Origin: BOG-908 sp963848205
GTDB lineage: Bacteria > Pseudomonadota > Alphaproteobacteria > Acetobacterales > Acetobacteraceae
Assembly: GCA_963848205.1 (NCBI GenBank)
Contig: CAWKCV010000003.1
Span: 1,426,001-1,490,000, forward strand
Direction of reading: 5' to 3'
DNA: 64,000 bases
The position numbers and the translations under genes are program-made. The notes below the pieces were generated by a model. The model was not told where the DNA came from and searched no databases. It saw nothing but the letters and a program-made list of their open reading frames with translations. Of the stretch, positions 16,691-24,876 are shown piece after piece. Every line of letters begins with the position of its first letter. Position 1 is the first letter of the stretch.

Positions 16691-17683
16691 TCAGGGCCCG
16701 TTTACGCAGGCGTGATAGGTGTTCGAATACATGAACTGCGTGGCGTAGGTTTTCGTGCCAAAAGCCGAAATATAGAAGCGGCCGCCGCAGAGGTCGCCAA
16801 TCTCACCGTTGACCGCCGCGTCCTGCGCGTACCAGCCGGTTCCGCCATCGGGATCGGTGATCGTCTCGATGGTTTCATGCAGGAGGGTGGACGAAGTCGA
16901 GTCGACCAGTGTGCCGTTTGGCGAGTTGGCGGGGACTGAGCAGCCTGGCACGGCTTGATAGGGCTCGATCGAATACAGAACGTGGCCTACGTCGCTGAAA
17001 TCTACGCTGGCGTGGTAGGCGCAGAATTGGGCGGGGGTGGTGCCTTTGTAGCAGGCGCCGTTCTGGTCGCAGATATTGACGCCGCTGGGCAGGAAGATGT
17101 TGAACAGATGGCCGTAGCCGCTGCCGAACTGCACGGCGCTCGCGTGCACAATGGCCAGGATGTCGCTGTAGTAGAGCGTTGATCCGTAGAAATTGTAGGT
17201 CAGGTTGCCGGACGTGCCGACGGTGTAGCGGCCGTTGGTCGTGGCACCGGTGAACTGGTCGGTCAGATGAAGGTATTTGCTGCCTATGAGGTGGCTTTCA
17301 AATATTTCGGGCTGGCCCCAGCAGGTATCGGCGCAGTTGACGAAGATGTTGTTGAATGTGGTGGTGGGGACGACGGCGCCACCACCGTATGTAAGGTCGG
17401 CGGGGAACCAGGCCGACACGGAGTTGGATCGTTTGGCGACGCGCGGCCCGAGCGGTGCCGACGTGCCGACAGGTGCCGTCGTTCCAAGTTGCGGTGCGAT
17501 GTGCGAACGCAGATTGGTGGCGGTGTAGGTGGCGGCCGTGTCTCGCGAGGTTACGGCGAAGGAGGCGGTGGCGCCTTGGCTTGCCAACTCGTCTGCGTGG
17601 GCGGCGGTAGCAAAGCAGCTTCCTGCCATCGCAAGTGTGAGAAGCAGACGCTGAGCGGCGCCCCTTCGTGTCAATCCGGACAT
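16691..17683 (-). CDS. Secreted protein with HExxE...EIGDLC motifs (EXORDIUM/PHI-1-like)
   Basis: A 330-residue exported protein. The signal peptide is RLLLTLAMAGSCFATAAHAD with cleavage near residue 30. The C-terminal half has LLHETIETITDPDGGTGWYA and GEIGDLCGG, a pattern that resembles the HE..E..T(D/N)P...WY...EI.DLC signature of the plant EXORDIUM / phosphate-induced-protein-1 family and its bacterial relatives; the central part is rich in Tyr, Thr and Asn. The His-Glu-x-x-Glu could be metal binding but is not the HExxH of classical zinc proteases. ATG 17683 has AGGAG 7 bases upstream; the longer frame upstream is rejected. It stands alone, convergent with nothing obvious. Activity is unknown. 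Confidence 0.68.
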   Translation of the reverse strand: MSGLTRRGAAQRLLLTLAMAGSCFATAAHADELASQGATASFAVTSRDTAATYTATNLRSHIAPQLGTTAPVGTSAPLGPRVAKRSNSVSAWFPADLTYGGGAVVPTTTFNNIFVNCADTCWGQPEIFESHLIGSKYLHLTDQFTGATTNGRYTVGTSGNLTYNFYGSTLYYSDILAIVHASAVQFGSGYGHLFNIFLPSGVNICDQNGACYKGTTPAQFCAYHASVDFSDVGHVLYSIEPYQAVPGCSVPANSPNGTLVDSTSSTLLHETIETITDPDGGTGWYAQDAAVNGEIGDLCGGRFYISAFGTKTYATQFMYSNTYHACVNGP

Positions 17684-17885
17684 GCTTTTCTCCTGAACAT
17701 GACACCCGGACGTCAGAGAACGACTCCGCTGCGTGTCAGCGGCCGCACCTGTCCATATTCGTCCCGGGAAGTCCTGACGAAGTTCGGAAAAATACCGACC
17801 AACCTGAGAAAACGCAGATGCCTGGACATTGAATGTCCGCCAAAGCACGCCGGGATACGCGGAAACAAAGTGCCGGGCATGAGCC

Positions 17886-17942
17886 GCGCGACAGCGGAGC
17901 AAAGGTCTTTTGCGACTTTTCTTCAGAAAAGAAGATTTCCTG
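17886..17942 (+). repeat. Boundary hairpin repeat, copy 7 (forward, between secreted protein and tRNA-Pro)
   Basis: CGCGACAGCGGAGCAAAGGT then CTTTTGCGACTTTTCTTCAG then AAAAGAAGATTTCC. Includes the full CGCGACAGCGGAGC left extension. Confidence 0.8.
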
Positions 17943-17954
17943 CACGGAAGGAAT

Positions 17955-18031
17955 TGGTCGGAGCGGCGGGATTCGAACCCACGACCCCCAGTCCCCCAGA
18001 CTGATGCGCTACCAGGCTGCGCTACGCTCCG
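17955..18031 (-). tRNA. tRNA-Pro (anticodon GGG)
   Basis: A 77-base cloverleaf on the minus strand including an encoded 3' CCA (17955-17957). Acceptor CGGAGCG/CGCTCCG, D arm with AGCGCAGCCTGGTAGCGC, anticodon arm TCAGT-CTGGGGG-ACTGG giving anticodon GGG, and a T arm with GTGGGTTCGAATCCCGC. It reads CCC (and CCU) proline codons. Confidence 0.95.
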
Positions 18032-18085
18032 ACTGTGTTTGGCATAGCATCGGCGGCGCGGGGTGGGAAGCCGGCGGAAGGTGGC

Positions 18086-19012
18086 TCAGGTGCGTGACCA
18101 GAGGAAGGTCAGCTCGTGCTTGTTGTGGAAGAGATGCAGCAGGCGGCCGCCGGGGATGGCGGCGAAGGCGTCGGCGGCTGCGTGGTCGGTGGCGGCCTGG
18201 AACTTGAGTGTGCAGACGATGCGGGCGGTGCGGCCGCTGGCGATCCAGGCTTGCACGAGGGTGAGCAGGCGGGCGGGGTAGGCGATGATGTCGGAGAACA
18301 GCCAGTCGGTGGGCGGTTCGGTGGCGGGGTCGATGGCGAAGGCGCTTTCCTGGCGGACGGTGACGTTGGGCAGGCCGGCGATGGCGGGGTCGAGGCCGGC
18401 TTTGTCCACCGCGGTCACGTCTGCGCCGAGGCGGGCGAGCACCCAGGTCCAACCGCCGGGGGCGGCGCCGAGGTCAAGGCAGGTCTGGCCTGGTTGCGGC
18501 CATTCGCGCCAGAGGGTGAGCGCTTCCCAGAGTTTGAGGTAGGCGCGGCTGGGTGGGCCGCGCCTGTCCTCCTCGAAGGTGACCTCGCCGTTGCCGAAGG
18601 GGCTGGTCTGGGTGGGGCTGGCGAGCAGGCAGTCGGGTGCGAGCAGCGTCCAGGCGCCGAGATGGCTGGTGGGGGCGGCGGTGGGGAAGCGGAGCGGTTT
18701 GGGGCGGAGCGGCGGCAGTTTATCGGTGATCAGGGCGGCACGGCTGTTATGGTCGAATGGCAGGTAGGCCCAGTTGCGCTGGATGGCGCGCAGCGATCGG
18801 GCGGCTTCGCCGATGGAGGCGGCCGGCAGCACGCGCGGCGCGGTCCAGGCGTTGGGTGACCAGGCGGCGGGCACGGGCGGGTCGGGCGAGAGGGCGAGCA
18901 GGCCATGCCAGGCGCGGACCTCGATGCCGCGATGGGCGAGCTCCTCGGCCAGCACGTCGGCGAACCCGTCGGCGGCCTGGTAGGCGCTGCGTATCCAGCC
19001 GGCGTCGGTCAG
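18086..19012 (-). CDS. rlmM: 23S rRNA 2'-O-ribose methyltransferase RlmM (FtsJ-like)
   Basis: RlmM (YgdE) 2'-O-methylates C2498 of 23S rRNA in E. coli. The C-terminal half has the FtsJ-type SAM motif CLDLGAAPGGWTWVL followed by DVTAVDKAGLD, DWLFSDIIAYP (catalytic Asp) and IVCTLKFQ (catalytic Lys). The N-terminal half (GWIRSAYQAADGFADVLAEEL) resembles the THUMP-like part. Position next to DUF423 (ygdD) reproduces the E. coli ygdD-ygdE order. No ATG fits: the given start is a CTG whose last two bases overlap the TGA of DUF423; GTG 18955 is an alternative that removes 19 residues. The plus-strand frames here are shadows. Confidence 0.85.
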   Translation of the reverse strand: MTDAGWIRSAYQAADGFADVLAEELAHRGIEVRAWHGLLALSPDPPVPAAWSPNAWTAPRVLPAASIGEAARSLRAIQRNWAYLPFDHNSRAALITDKLPPLRPKPLRFPTAAPTSHLGAWTLLAPDCLLASPTQTSPFGNGEVTFEEDRRGPPSRAYLKLWEALTLWREWPQPGQTCLDLGAAPGGWTWVLARLGADVTAVDKAGLDPAIAGLPNVTVRQESAFAIDPATEPPTDWLFSDIIAYPARLLTLVQAWIASGRTARIVCTLKFQAATDHAAADAFAAIPGGRLLHLFHNKHELTFLWSRT

Positions 19013-19395
19013 AGCGTGGGGCCTGCGGCGAGGGCGGAGGCGGCCAGGCAGATCCAGGAGAGAATGAGCAGCACGCCGCCGATGGGGGCGGCGGGCCCGG
19101 TGGACAGGTTGGCGAGGTGGTGCGCGTAGATCGAGCCGCTGAACAGGAGCAGGCCGATGCCGAATCCGGCGCCCGCCACATTGCCCAGGGTGTGGGCGAG
19201 CGGCGGGGCGCGCATGACCCACAGGCCGGTCAGCACGAGGGCGAGCGCGTGCCAGCCTTGCATCTGCACGGCGCTCAGCACGCCTGCCATGGCGCGCGCG
19301 TCCAGCTTTTGCGGTAGAGCGTGGGCTGCGGCGGCGGCCATGCCCACCGCCCCTGCCCCGGCGAGCGCGCCGAGAGCCATCCAGAACCGTCCCAT
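19009..19395 (-). CDS. DUF423 family membrane protein (YgdD-like)
   Basis: A 128-residue protein with four hydrophobic helices (about residues 5-25, 45-63, 70-90 and 103-122), matching the DUF423/YgdD family of small inner membrane proteins of unknown function. Typical features are GALAGAGAVGMAAAAAHAL at the N-terminus and the YAHHLANLSTG segment. It is directly upstream of, and overlaps, rlmM. Confidence 0.9.
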   Translation of the reverse strand: MGRFWMALGALAGAGAVGMAAAAAHALPQKLDARAMAGVLSAVQMQGWHALALVLTGLWVMRAPPLAHTLGNVAGAGFGIGLLLFSGSIYAHHLANLSTGPAAPIGGVLLILSWICLAASALAAGPTL

Positions 19396-19508
19396 CGTCG
19401 TTCAAACTCCTTTCGCCGCGCTGCGTCCTTGCAACGGTGCGTTCAACCTTCGGCCATCGGCGCCGGAGCAATCTTCAACCCGGACGCTTCGCGCGATAGA
19501 GTGCCAGC

Positions 19509-20459
19509 ATGCCACGTGGCGACCTGTTTCCCGAAATCGGGCCTTTCGAGACCGGCTATCTGCCGTTGTCGGACGGGCATGTGATGTATTGGGAGCAGGT
19601 GGGCAATCCGCGGGGGCGGCCGGTGCTGTTCCTGCATGGGGGCCCGGGGGCTGGGGCGGGGGCGGTGCACCGGCGGTTTTTCGACCCGGCGCACTGGCGG
19701 ATCGTGATTTTCGACCAGCGTGGGGCGGGGCGGTCGCGGCCGCTGGGCAGCCTGCATGCCAACACGACGCCGCATCTGGTGGAGGATATCGACCGGCTGC
19801 GGCTGTATCTGGGGATCGATCGGTGGCTGCTGTTCGGCGGGTCGTGGGGCTCGACGCTGGCGTTGGCTTATACGCAGGCGCGGCCGGAACATGTGATCGG
19901 CCTGGTGCTGCGCGGCGTGTTCCTGGGCCGCCGGCAGGAGGTGGACTGGTTTCTGCGTGGGCTGGCGCAGATATTTCCGGACGCGCATGCCGCGTTCGCC
20001 GGGTATTTGTCGCCGTACGAGCGGTGCGACCTGCTGGGCAGTTATCTGCGGCGGCTGACCGATCCTGATCCGGCGGTGCACATGGAGGCGGCGCGGGCGT
20101 GGTCGGTTTATGAGGGATCGTGCAGTACGTTGCTGCCGAGCCCGGATACGGTGAGCTCGTTTGCCGGCGACCGGACGGCGCTGGGTCTGGCGCGGATCGA
20201 GGCGCATTACTTTGCGCACGATCTGTTCCTGCCGGAAGGCGGGCTGCTGGGGCAGATGGAGCGGATCGGGCATATTCCCGGCGAGATCGTGCAAGGGCGC
20301 TACGATATGGTTTGCCCGGCGGTGACGGCGTTCGACCTGGCGGCGCACTGGCCGGCGGCGCGGCTGACGATCATCCCCGATGCGGGGCACTCGGCACTCG
20401 AGCCGGGGGTGCGGCGGGCGTTGGTGGCGGCCGTGGAGCGGTTCCGGCATCGGCAGTGA
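19509..20459 (+). CDS. pip: Proline iminopeptidase
   Basis: An alpha/beta-hydrolase (peptidase family S33) that releases N-terminal proline from peptides in the cytoplasm. The 316-residue length is typical. The oxyanion motif is LHGGPGAGAG near residue 44, the nucleophile is in GGSWGSTLALAY near 112, the catalytic Asp is in QGRYDMVCP near 264, and the His is in DAGHSALEPG near 294. It is monocistronic in appearance; a short leader follows the divergent DUF423 gene. Confidence 0.94.
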   Translation: MPRGDLFPEIGPFETGYLPLSDGHVMYWEQVGNPRGRPVLFLHGGPGAGAGAVHRRFFDPAHWRIVIFDQRGAGRSRPLGSLHANTTPHLVEDIDRLRLYLGIDRWLLFGGSWGSTLALAYTQARPEHVIGLVLRGVFLGRRQEVDWFLRGLAQIFPDAHAAFAGYLSPYERCDLLGSYLRRLTDPDPAVHMEAARAWSVYEGSCSTLLPSPDTVSSFAGDRTALGLARIEAHYFAHDLFLPEGGLLGQMERIGHIPGEIVQGRYDMVCPAVTAFDLAAHWPAARLTIIPDAGHSALEPGVRRALVAAVERFRHRQ

Positions 20460-20569
20460 GGTGGCGTGGCCGCCCATCCGTTCCGCATGGCGACGCAACA
20501 CCCCGCTTATTTGCGCGTTGGCTGCGGGAAGCCGCACGGTCGGTGCGGCCGCCAACAGGAGACGAACGC

Positions 20570-21178
20570 ATGAAACTATCCCTTATCCGCACCGCGGCTA
20601 TCATGATGCCGCTGTTTGCCGGCACCGCCGCGATGGCACAGACGGCCACCAGCGCCGGCGCGCCGATGGCACCTGCTGCGTCCGCGCCTGCGATGGCTCC
20701 GGCTGCGGCCCCTGCCACCGGTGGCGCGATGGCGCCGGCCGCATCGATGGCCAAGCTTTCCAAGCAGGACCATGAGTTCATCACCAAGGCTGCCGAAGGT
20801 GGTGCGGCCGAAGTGGCGATGGCGCAGTTGGCTCAGCAGAAGGGCTCGGACGCCAGCGTGAAGCAGTTCGCGCAAGGCATGATCGACGACCACACGCCGA
20901 ACAACCAGAAGCTGGCCACGCTGGCTTCGTCCAAGGGCGTGACGCCGCCGACGGAGCCGAGCGCTTCGCAGCAGAAGATGATGACCAAGCTGCAGGGCAT
21001 GGACGGGGCGAAGTTCGACCATGCTTACATCAGCGGCCAGGTGAAGGCTCACCAGGCGATGCTGAAGGAGTTCCAGCGTGAATCGACCAACGGGTCGGAC
21101 ACGGATCTGAAGGCGTTCGCGGATGCGACGATCCCGACGATCCAGAAGCACATCACGATGGCGCAGAACACCAAGTAA
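20570..21178 (+). CDS. DUF4142 domain secreted protein
   Basis: A 202-residue exported protein with signal peptide LIRTAAIMMPLFAGTAAMAQ, an Ala/Pro/Met-rich linker to about residue 60, and a helical DUF4142 domain (ferritin-like four-helix type) from DHEFITKAAEGGAAEV to the end. Members are periplasmic or outer-membrane-associated proteins of unknown function common in acid-tolerant proteobacteria. ATG 20570 has AGGAG 8 bases upstream; the longer frame overlaps the pip gene and is rejected. The TAA stop is shared with the following hairpin repeat, and a strong terminator follows. Confidence 0.88.
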   Translation: MKLSLIRTAAIMMPLFAGTAAMAQTATSAGAPMAPAASAPAMAPAAAPATGGAMAPAASMAKLSKQDHEFITKAAEGGAAEVAMAQLAQQKGSDASVKQFAQGMIDDHTPNNQKLATLASSKGVTPPTEPSASQQKMMTKLQGMDGAKFDHAYISGQVKAHQAMLKEFQRESTNGSDTDLKAFADATIPTIQKHITMAQNTK

Positions 21179-21221
21179 GGAAGGCCTTCTTTTCTGTAGA
21201 AAAGAAGCAAAAGACTTTTGG
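21176..21221 (-). repeat. Boundary hairpin repeat, copy 8 (reverse, stop codon shared)
   Basis: TAAGGAAGGCCTTCTTTTCT then GTAGAAAAGAAGCAAAAGAC then TTTTGG. CTTCTTTTC/GAAAAGAAG stem. Confidence 0.9.
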
Positions 21222-21252
21222 CCTCGGCGCTTTTAGCGCCGGGGCTTTTTTT
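21222..21252 (+). terminator. Rho-independent terminator after the DUF4142 gene
   Basis: CCTCGGCGC-TTTTA-GCGCCGGGG forms a 9-bp GC-rich stem with one T-G pair, followed by a run of T residues. It lies directly after the hairpin repeat. Confidence 0.9.
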
Positions 21253-21288
21253 GTTGGTGGATGTTGGGGTGGGGTGGGTCGGGTGGCG

Positions 21289-21445
21289 TCAGGGTGGCCA
21301 GGAGCGAGAGGGGAGGATTGGGACGTCAGAGAGGGTTTCGCAGACGATGGCGAGGAGTTCGGGTGGGCTGAATTCTTCGGTAGGATCGCACTGTGCTTGG
21401 CTGCGTTCTGGCCGCGCCGAGCGGCGAAATTGAGCTGAGACACTA
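21289..21445 (-). pseudogene. Possible remnant of a C-terminal coding segment
   Basis: On the minus strand a frame ending with TGA at 21289-21291 reads about 50 codons of a non-repetitive, balanced composition, including QCDPTEEFSPPELLAIVCET then LSDVPILPSRSWPP. It has no start of its own (GTG-like codon near 21443 is in another phase) and sits in a gene-free gap after a terminator. It could be the tail of a lost gene or chance. Confidence 0.3.
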
Positions 21446-21507
21446 CCGAGTTATTATCTCATTTTCTAGAAATGACGTGCTTCCTTTCGGGCGCCGTTAA
21501 ACAGTTT

Positions 21508-22821
21508 TTAAACGAGAGCTGTTACCGTAACGACCGGTTCAAGAGAGGCGGCGATCGCGAACAATCGGTCGTCGCACATGGAAGGTGCAGCGATTGTGAG
21601 GCCGGCGGGGGAAGCGCCGGGTTCGTGGCACGGCAGAGAAATGGCGCAGGCATCGAGGAAGTTGATTTGGGAGGGGTTGCGGAGAATGAGGGCGTTTAGG
21701 CGTTTGTAGTCTGGTTCGGTGTCGAAGGCGGCGATGGGGGGTGGGGCGATGGGGACGGTGGGCATGATGAGGGCGTCGTAGGGGGCGAGTTCGGCGGTGA
21801 ATTCGGCGATGATGCGGGTGCGGGCCTGCATGAGGGCGATGTAGTCGGCGGCGGCCATGGTGGCGCCGGGGAGGATGCGGCTGGAGACGCGGGGGTCGTA
21901 ACGGGCCGCGTGGGTGGCGAGTAGCGTGCGGTGGTGGGTGTAGGATTCGGCGACGGCGAAGCCGCCTTTGGCGTGGGCTTCGATCAGGTGGTCGAGGCTG
22001 GCAAGGCGTTTGTGGGTGACGACGACCCCTGCCCTATCGAGGCGGCGCATAGTTTGGTCGATGGCGTGTTCGGTGGGGGCGTCCATGCCGTCGAGGACGA
22101 TGTTTTCGGGGAAGAGGAGGCGTAGGCCAGCGGGCGGATGGGGGATGAGCGGGGCGCGCGGGGTGTTGGCGAGAATGGCGTCGACGGCGGCGCAGATGGC
22201 GACGGTTCTGGCCAGGGGGCCAACCGAGTCGAGCGTGGGGGAGAGCGGGAAGACGCCGTCGCGCGGGACGCGGCGTTGGGTGGGTTTGAAGCCGACGACG
22301 CCACAGAAGGCGGCGGGGATGCGGCAGGAGCCGCCGGTGTCGGTGCCGATGGCGGCCCAGGCCATGCCGTCGGCGACCGAGACGGCGGCGCCCGAGGAGC
22401 TGCCGCCTGGGACGCGGCCGGTGCCGTCCGGCAGGCGGCCGTACGGAGCGCGCGGGGTGCCGAAATGCGGGTTGATGCCGACGCCGCTGAAGGCGAATTC
22501 GGTCATGTTGGTGCGGCCGACGGGGATCATGCCGGCGGCCAGCACGCGTTGGACGACGGTTGCGTGTCGGCGGGCGGGCGGTGCTTCGGCCAGCGCGCGG
22601 GAGCCGGCCGGGGTGGGCTCGCCAGTGACGTCGAGCAGGTCTTTGAGGCTGATGGAGGCGCCGGCGAGCGGGCTGGGGGAGCGGTTGGTGCGGATGAGCG
22701 CATCCATGGCGTCGGCGGCCGCGCGTGCCTGGTCGGGGTAAGTGCGGAGGAAGGTGCGGGCGCCCTCGCCGTCCGGGTTGGTGATCGCGGCGAGGTTGGC
22801 TTCGATTTGGTCGCGGATCAA
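21508..22821 (-). CDS. Amidase signature family protein
   Basis: A 437-residue amidase of the Ser-cisSer-Lys class. The catalytic Lys is in SISLKDLLDVTGEPT near residue 60, the cis-Ser is in GGSSSGAAVSVADGMAW near 140, and the nucleophile Ser is in GTDTGGSCRIPAAFCG near 165. It is not GatA: no gatB or gatC is adjacent and the C-terminus differs. Substrate unknown; such enzymes hydrolyse small aliphatic or aryl amides. Flanked by hairpin repeats upstream (22822) and an empty stretch downstream. Confidence 0.9.
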   Translation of the reverse strand: MIRDQIEANLAAITNPDGEGARTFLRTYPDQARAAADAMDALIRTNRSPSPLAGASISLKDLLDVTGEPTPAGSRALAEAPPARRHATVVQRVLAAGMIPVGRTNMTEFAFSGVGINPHFGTPRAPYGRLPDGTGRVPGGSSSGAAVSVADGMAWAAIGTDTGGSCRIPAAFCGVVGFKPTQRRVPRDGVFPLSPTLDSVGPLARTVAICAAVDAILANTPRAPLIPHPPAGLRLLFPENIVLDGMDAPTEHAIDQTMRRLDRAGVVVTHKRLASLDHLIEAHAKGGFAVAESYTHHRTLLATHAARYDPRVSSRILPGATMAAADYIALMQARTRIIAEFTAELAPYDALIMPTVPIAPPPIAAFDTEPDYKRLNALILRNPSQINFLDACAISLPCHEPGASPAGLTIAAPSMCDDRLFAIAASLEPVVTVTALV

Positions 22822-22922
22822 AGAAGCAGTCCTTTTTTAGGGTCCGTTGTCGCGTGCTTGTTTGGGGGAAGCGACAACGAGATAAAAGTTTTCTGGCCCC
22901 TTCAGAAAAGGACGGCTTGCAT
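22822..22922. repeat. Head-to-head pair of hairpin repeats upstream of the amidase
   Basis: A short reverse arm (AAGCAGTCCTTTTTTAGGGT) and a forward arm (AAAAGTTTTCTGGCCCCTTC then AGAAAAGGACGGCTTGC) are joined by GTTGTCGC...GCGACAAC, so the whole 100 bases can fold into one long hairpin. The start codon of the amidase abuts the reverse arm. Confidence 0.75.
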
Positions 22923-22989
22923 CCTTCGTGCGGCACGATTTGAGGCTGGTGGTGTCATTCGGCTCATATTTCACCGGCCGCACTGCGGC

Positions 22990-23030
22990 AGCGCGTGGAT
23001 ACCCGGGTCAAGCCCGGGCATGACGGGGAT
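22990..23030. repeat. Short palindromic repeat CCCGGGTCAAGCCCGGG
   Basis: A CCCGGG-TCAAG-CCCGGG inverted repeat inside GTGGATACCCGGG...CATGACGGGGATGA. This sequence type is a widespread interspersed palindrome in alphaproteobacteria; here it sits downstream of the small secreted protein gene (convergent side). Confidence 0.6.
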
Positions 23031-23032
23031 GA

Positions 23033-23347
23033 TCAGTGCGGTCGGGCGACGTTCTGTTCGGGCGTTACCGACTTGCCGAAGTTCGACCCGAGACGGTTGC
23101 GGGTGGCGCTTTCGTTGAACTGGCCGGTGACGTTGCTGGGGGAGGTGGCGCCGTAGGGGGCGCTGCCGTCCGAGGAGAAGCGCTGCGCGTTTTGGGCGGC
23201 GTGTTTGAATTGCTGGTTGAGGCAGTCGTAGCTTTGCGCGGTGCCGACCTGCACGTCCACGCAGGTGTCCTTCGTGGCCGGTGGGGCTGGCTGGGCGCTG
23301 GCGGCGGAGGTGGCGGCAAGACAGCAGGCGAGGATGAGGAGACGCAT
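23033..23347 (-). CDS. Small secreted protein with two cysteines
   Basis: A 104-residue protein with a clear signal peptide (LLILACCLAATSAASA, cleavage near residue 18) and a mature part of about 85 residues with two cysteines (DTCVDVQVG and SYDCLNQQF), likely a disulfide, followed by a Ser/Asn-rich tail. AAGGA lies 9 bases before ATG 23347. It follows the parvulin-like gene after 12 bases and is the last gene of the TpsB-ExbB-TonB operon. No family is recognised; a substrate or accessory subunit of that system is an inference. Confidence 0.7.
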   Translation of the reverse strand: MRLLILACCLAATSAASAQPAPPATKDTCVDVQVGTAQSYDCLNQQFKHAAQNAQRFSSDGSAPYGATSPSNVTGQFNESATRNRLGSNFGKSVTPEQNVARPH

Positions 23348-23359
23348 ACGACGCGATCC

Positions 23360-24247
23360 TTAGGGTAAGATGTGGGAAAACTCGATCTCGTTGACAGCGA
23401 CGGGCTCTTTCTGGAGCAGGGCATTGGCGTAGGCGCGTTCAAGGTCCTGCTGCTTTTGTTGACGCAGGGCGCGGATGAGGCTGTCGCGTATGTCAGATAG
23501 CGGCGCGGGGCCGGCGGGGCGGGTGGCGATCATGTGGATGAGGGTGCAGCCGGCTTCGATGCAGATCGGGTCGGAGACGGTGCCTTCGAGCATGCCGGAG
23601 ACGGCAGTGCGCACCGGTGCGATGAGCTGGTTTTCTGCGACGAAGCCGAGGTCGCGATAGACGCCGCCTTGCGGCTGGTAGAGTTTGGCCGCGACCTCGA
23701 AACCGCCGCGGGCGCGGGCGATCTGGGCGCGTATCGTGACCAGGCGCTTTTGCATGTCCGCGATGGCGCCAGATGGCTTGACGAACAGCAGTTCGCTCAG
23801 ATGGTATTGCCGCGGCTGGAGGAATTTCGCCTTGTTCTGGTCGTAGGCGGCCTGCAGTTCGGCTTGGCTCGGGTAGCCGGCGGGCATTGCGGCATGCGCG
23901 GTCAGGAAACTTTGCGCGAGCACTTCGTCGTGCGTGCGCGAGAGCAGGGCGGCGACCTCGGCGCGTTGTTCCCAATGTTCGCTTTGTGCCTGCTGGAGTA
24001 TCGCACGTTGCAGGAGCACGTTGCGCAGCAGATCGGCCATGGCTTTCGGGTCGGCGGCCAGTTTGGCGCGCGTGGGTGCATCGACGCTCGAGAGCAGCGC
24101 GCGCGCCTGGCTGAGCGTCACTCGGTCGGTGCCGCGTTGTGCGACGACCGGGTCGTCCGCCGCGTGTGCCTGGGTGACTATCGCCAGGGCGAGGAGTGCC
24201 GCCGCGGCGATCGCTCTAGCGCGCAGGTGCGGCCGCTTTCGGCACAT
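23360..24247 (-). CDS. Parvulin/SurA-like periplasmic peptidyl-prolyl isomerase
   Basis: A 295-residue exported protein (signal peptide AIAAAALLALAIVTQAHA) with a SurA/PpiC layout: an N-terminal helical chaperone part (VTLSQARALLSSVD to ALLSRTHDEVLAQSF) and a parvulin-like domain from about residue 150 (QPRQYHLSELLFVKPSG, GGVYRDLGFVAENQL, CTLIHMIATRPA). The catalytic pattern is degenerate, so it may be mainly a chaperone. ATG 24247 overlaps the upstream coiled-coil gene by 32 bases; ATG 24271 is an alternative. A role in folding the TpsB barrel or another exported partner encoded in the operon is inferred. Confidence 0.78.
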   Translation of the reverse strand: MCRKRPHLRARAIAAAALLALAIVTQAHAADDPVVAQRGTDRVTLSQARALLSSVDAPTRAKLAADPKAMADLLRNVLLQRAILQQAQSEHWEQRAEVAALLSRTHDEVLAQSFLTAHAAMPAGYPSQAELQAAYDQNKAKFLQPRQYHLSELLFVKPSGAIADMQKRLVTIRAQIARARGGFEVAAKLYQPQGGVYRDLGFVAENQLIAPVRTAVSGMLEGTVSDPICIEAGCTLIHMIATRPAGPAPLSDIRDSLIRALRQQKQQDLERAYANALLQKEPVAVNEIEFSHILP

Positions 24248-24851
24248 AGGCTTGGTTCTGTATTTTATCATCGTAGTCCTGAACGAGGTTTTCCAGCTTC
24301 ACCTTGGCCGTGCCGAGCACCGGTTCGTAGCTGCGCAGGAGCAGGCCGCGGAAGCTTTCGCTCTCGTAGAGATGCAGGATCTGCTCGGAGACGTCGATCA
24401 GCTTGGTGTTGGTGGTCTTGCAGACCTCGAGTTGGGCGCCGCGTGCCTGGGCCTGGGCTGTGGCCGTGCGGCTGGCATCGTCCTTGGCGCGCGCCTGCTC
24501 GGCGGCACTCTGGTAGCTGGATTGCAGCTTGGCGCTGAGTTGCTGGTATTGCGCGGCTTGTGCCTGGGCGGCGCGCAGGCGATCTGCGAGGCCGGTGTCC
24601 TCCTGGCGGGGGGCGGGTTTGCTGGCAGCGTCGGCGAGCTTGGCGTTGGCGGCGTCGAGCTGGGATTGCAGGGCGGTTTTGTCGGCGTTGGCTTTGGCGA
24701 GGTCGGATTGCGCCTGGGCGGAAGCATCCTGGGCCGCGCGCATTTCGGTTACGGCCTGGCGCAGCGCGTCGCGCATGCGGGCTTCGGTGCTGTCCTGGGC
24801 TTGGGCGGCGAGGGGCAGGGCTGCGAGGGCTAGGGCGATGGGGAGGCGCAT
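24216..24851 (-). CDS. Periplasmic coiled-coil protein
   Basis: A 211-residue protein with signal peptide LPIALALAALPLAAQAQ followed by a long Ala/Gln/Lys-rich helix with heptad spacing (about residues 25-145) and a C-terminal segment with one Cys (LEVCKTTNTKLIDVSEQI) and LYESESFRGLLLRSYEPVLG. The coiled coil could span part of the periplasm. No family is recognised. Preceded by a pair of hairpin repeats in the 156-base gap after the TonB-like gene and overlapping the parvulin gene, so it belongs to the same operon. Confidence 0.72.
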   Translation of the reverse strand: MRLPIALALAALPLAAQAQDSTEARMRDALRQAVTEMRAAQDASAQAQSDLAKANADKTALQSQLDAANAKLADAASKPAPRQEDTGLADRLRAAQAQAAQYQQLSAKLQSSYQSAAEQARAKDDASRTATAQAQARGAQLEVCKTTNTKLIDVSEQILHLYESESFRGLLLRSYEPVLGTAKVKLENLVQDYDDKIQNQAYVPKAAAPAR

Positions 24852-24876
24852 TTTTGGGGGCCTTTGGAGGGAATGC

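Noticed and set aside
18116..18859. Gly-rich plus-strand frame
   Set aside because: Shadow of rlmM.
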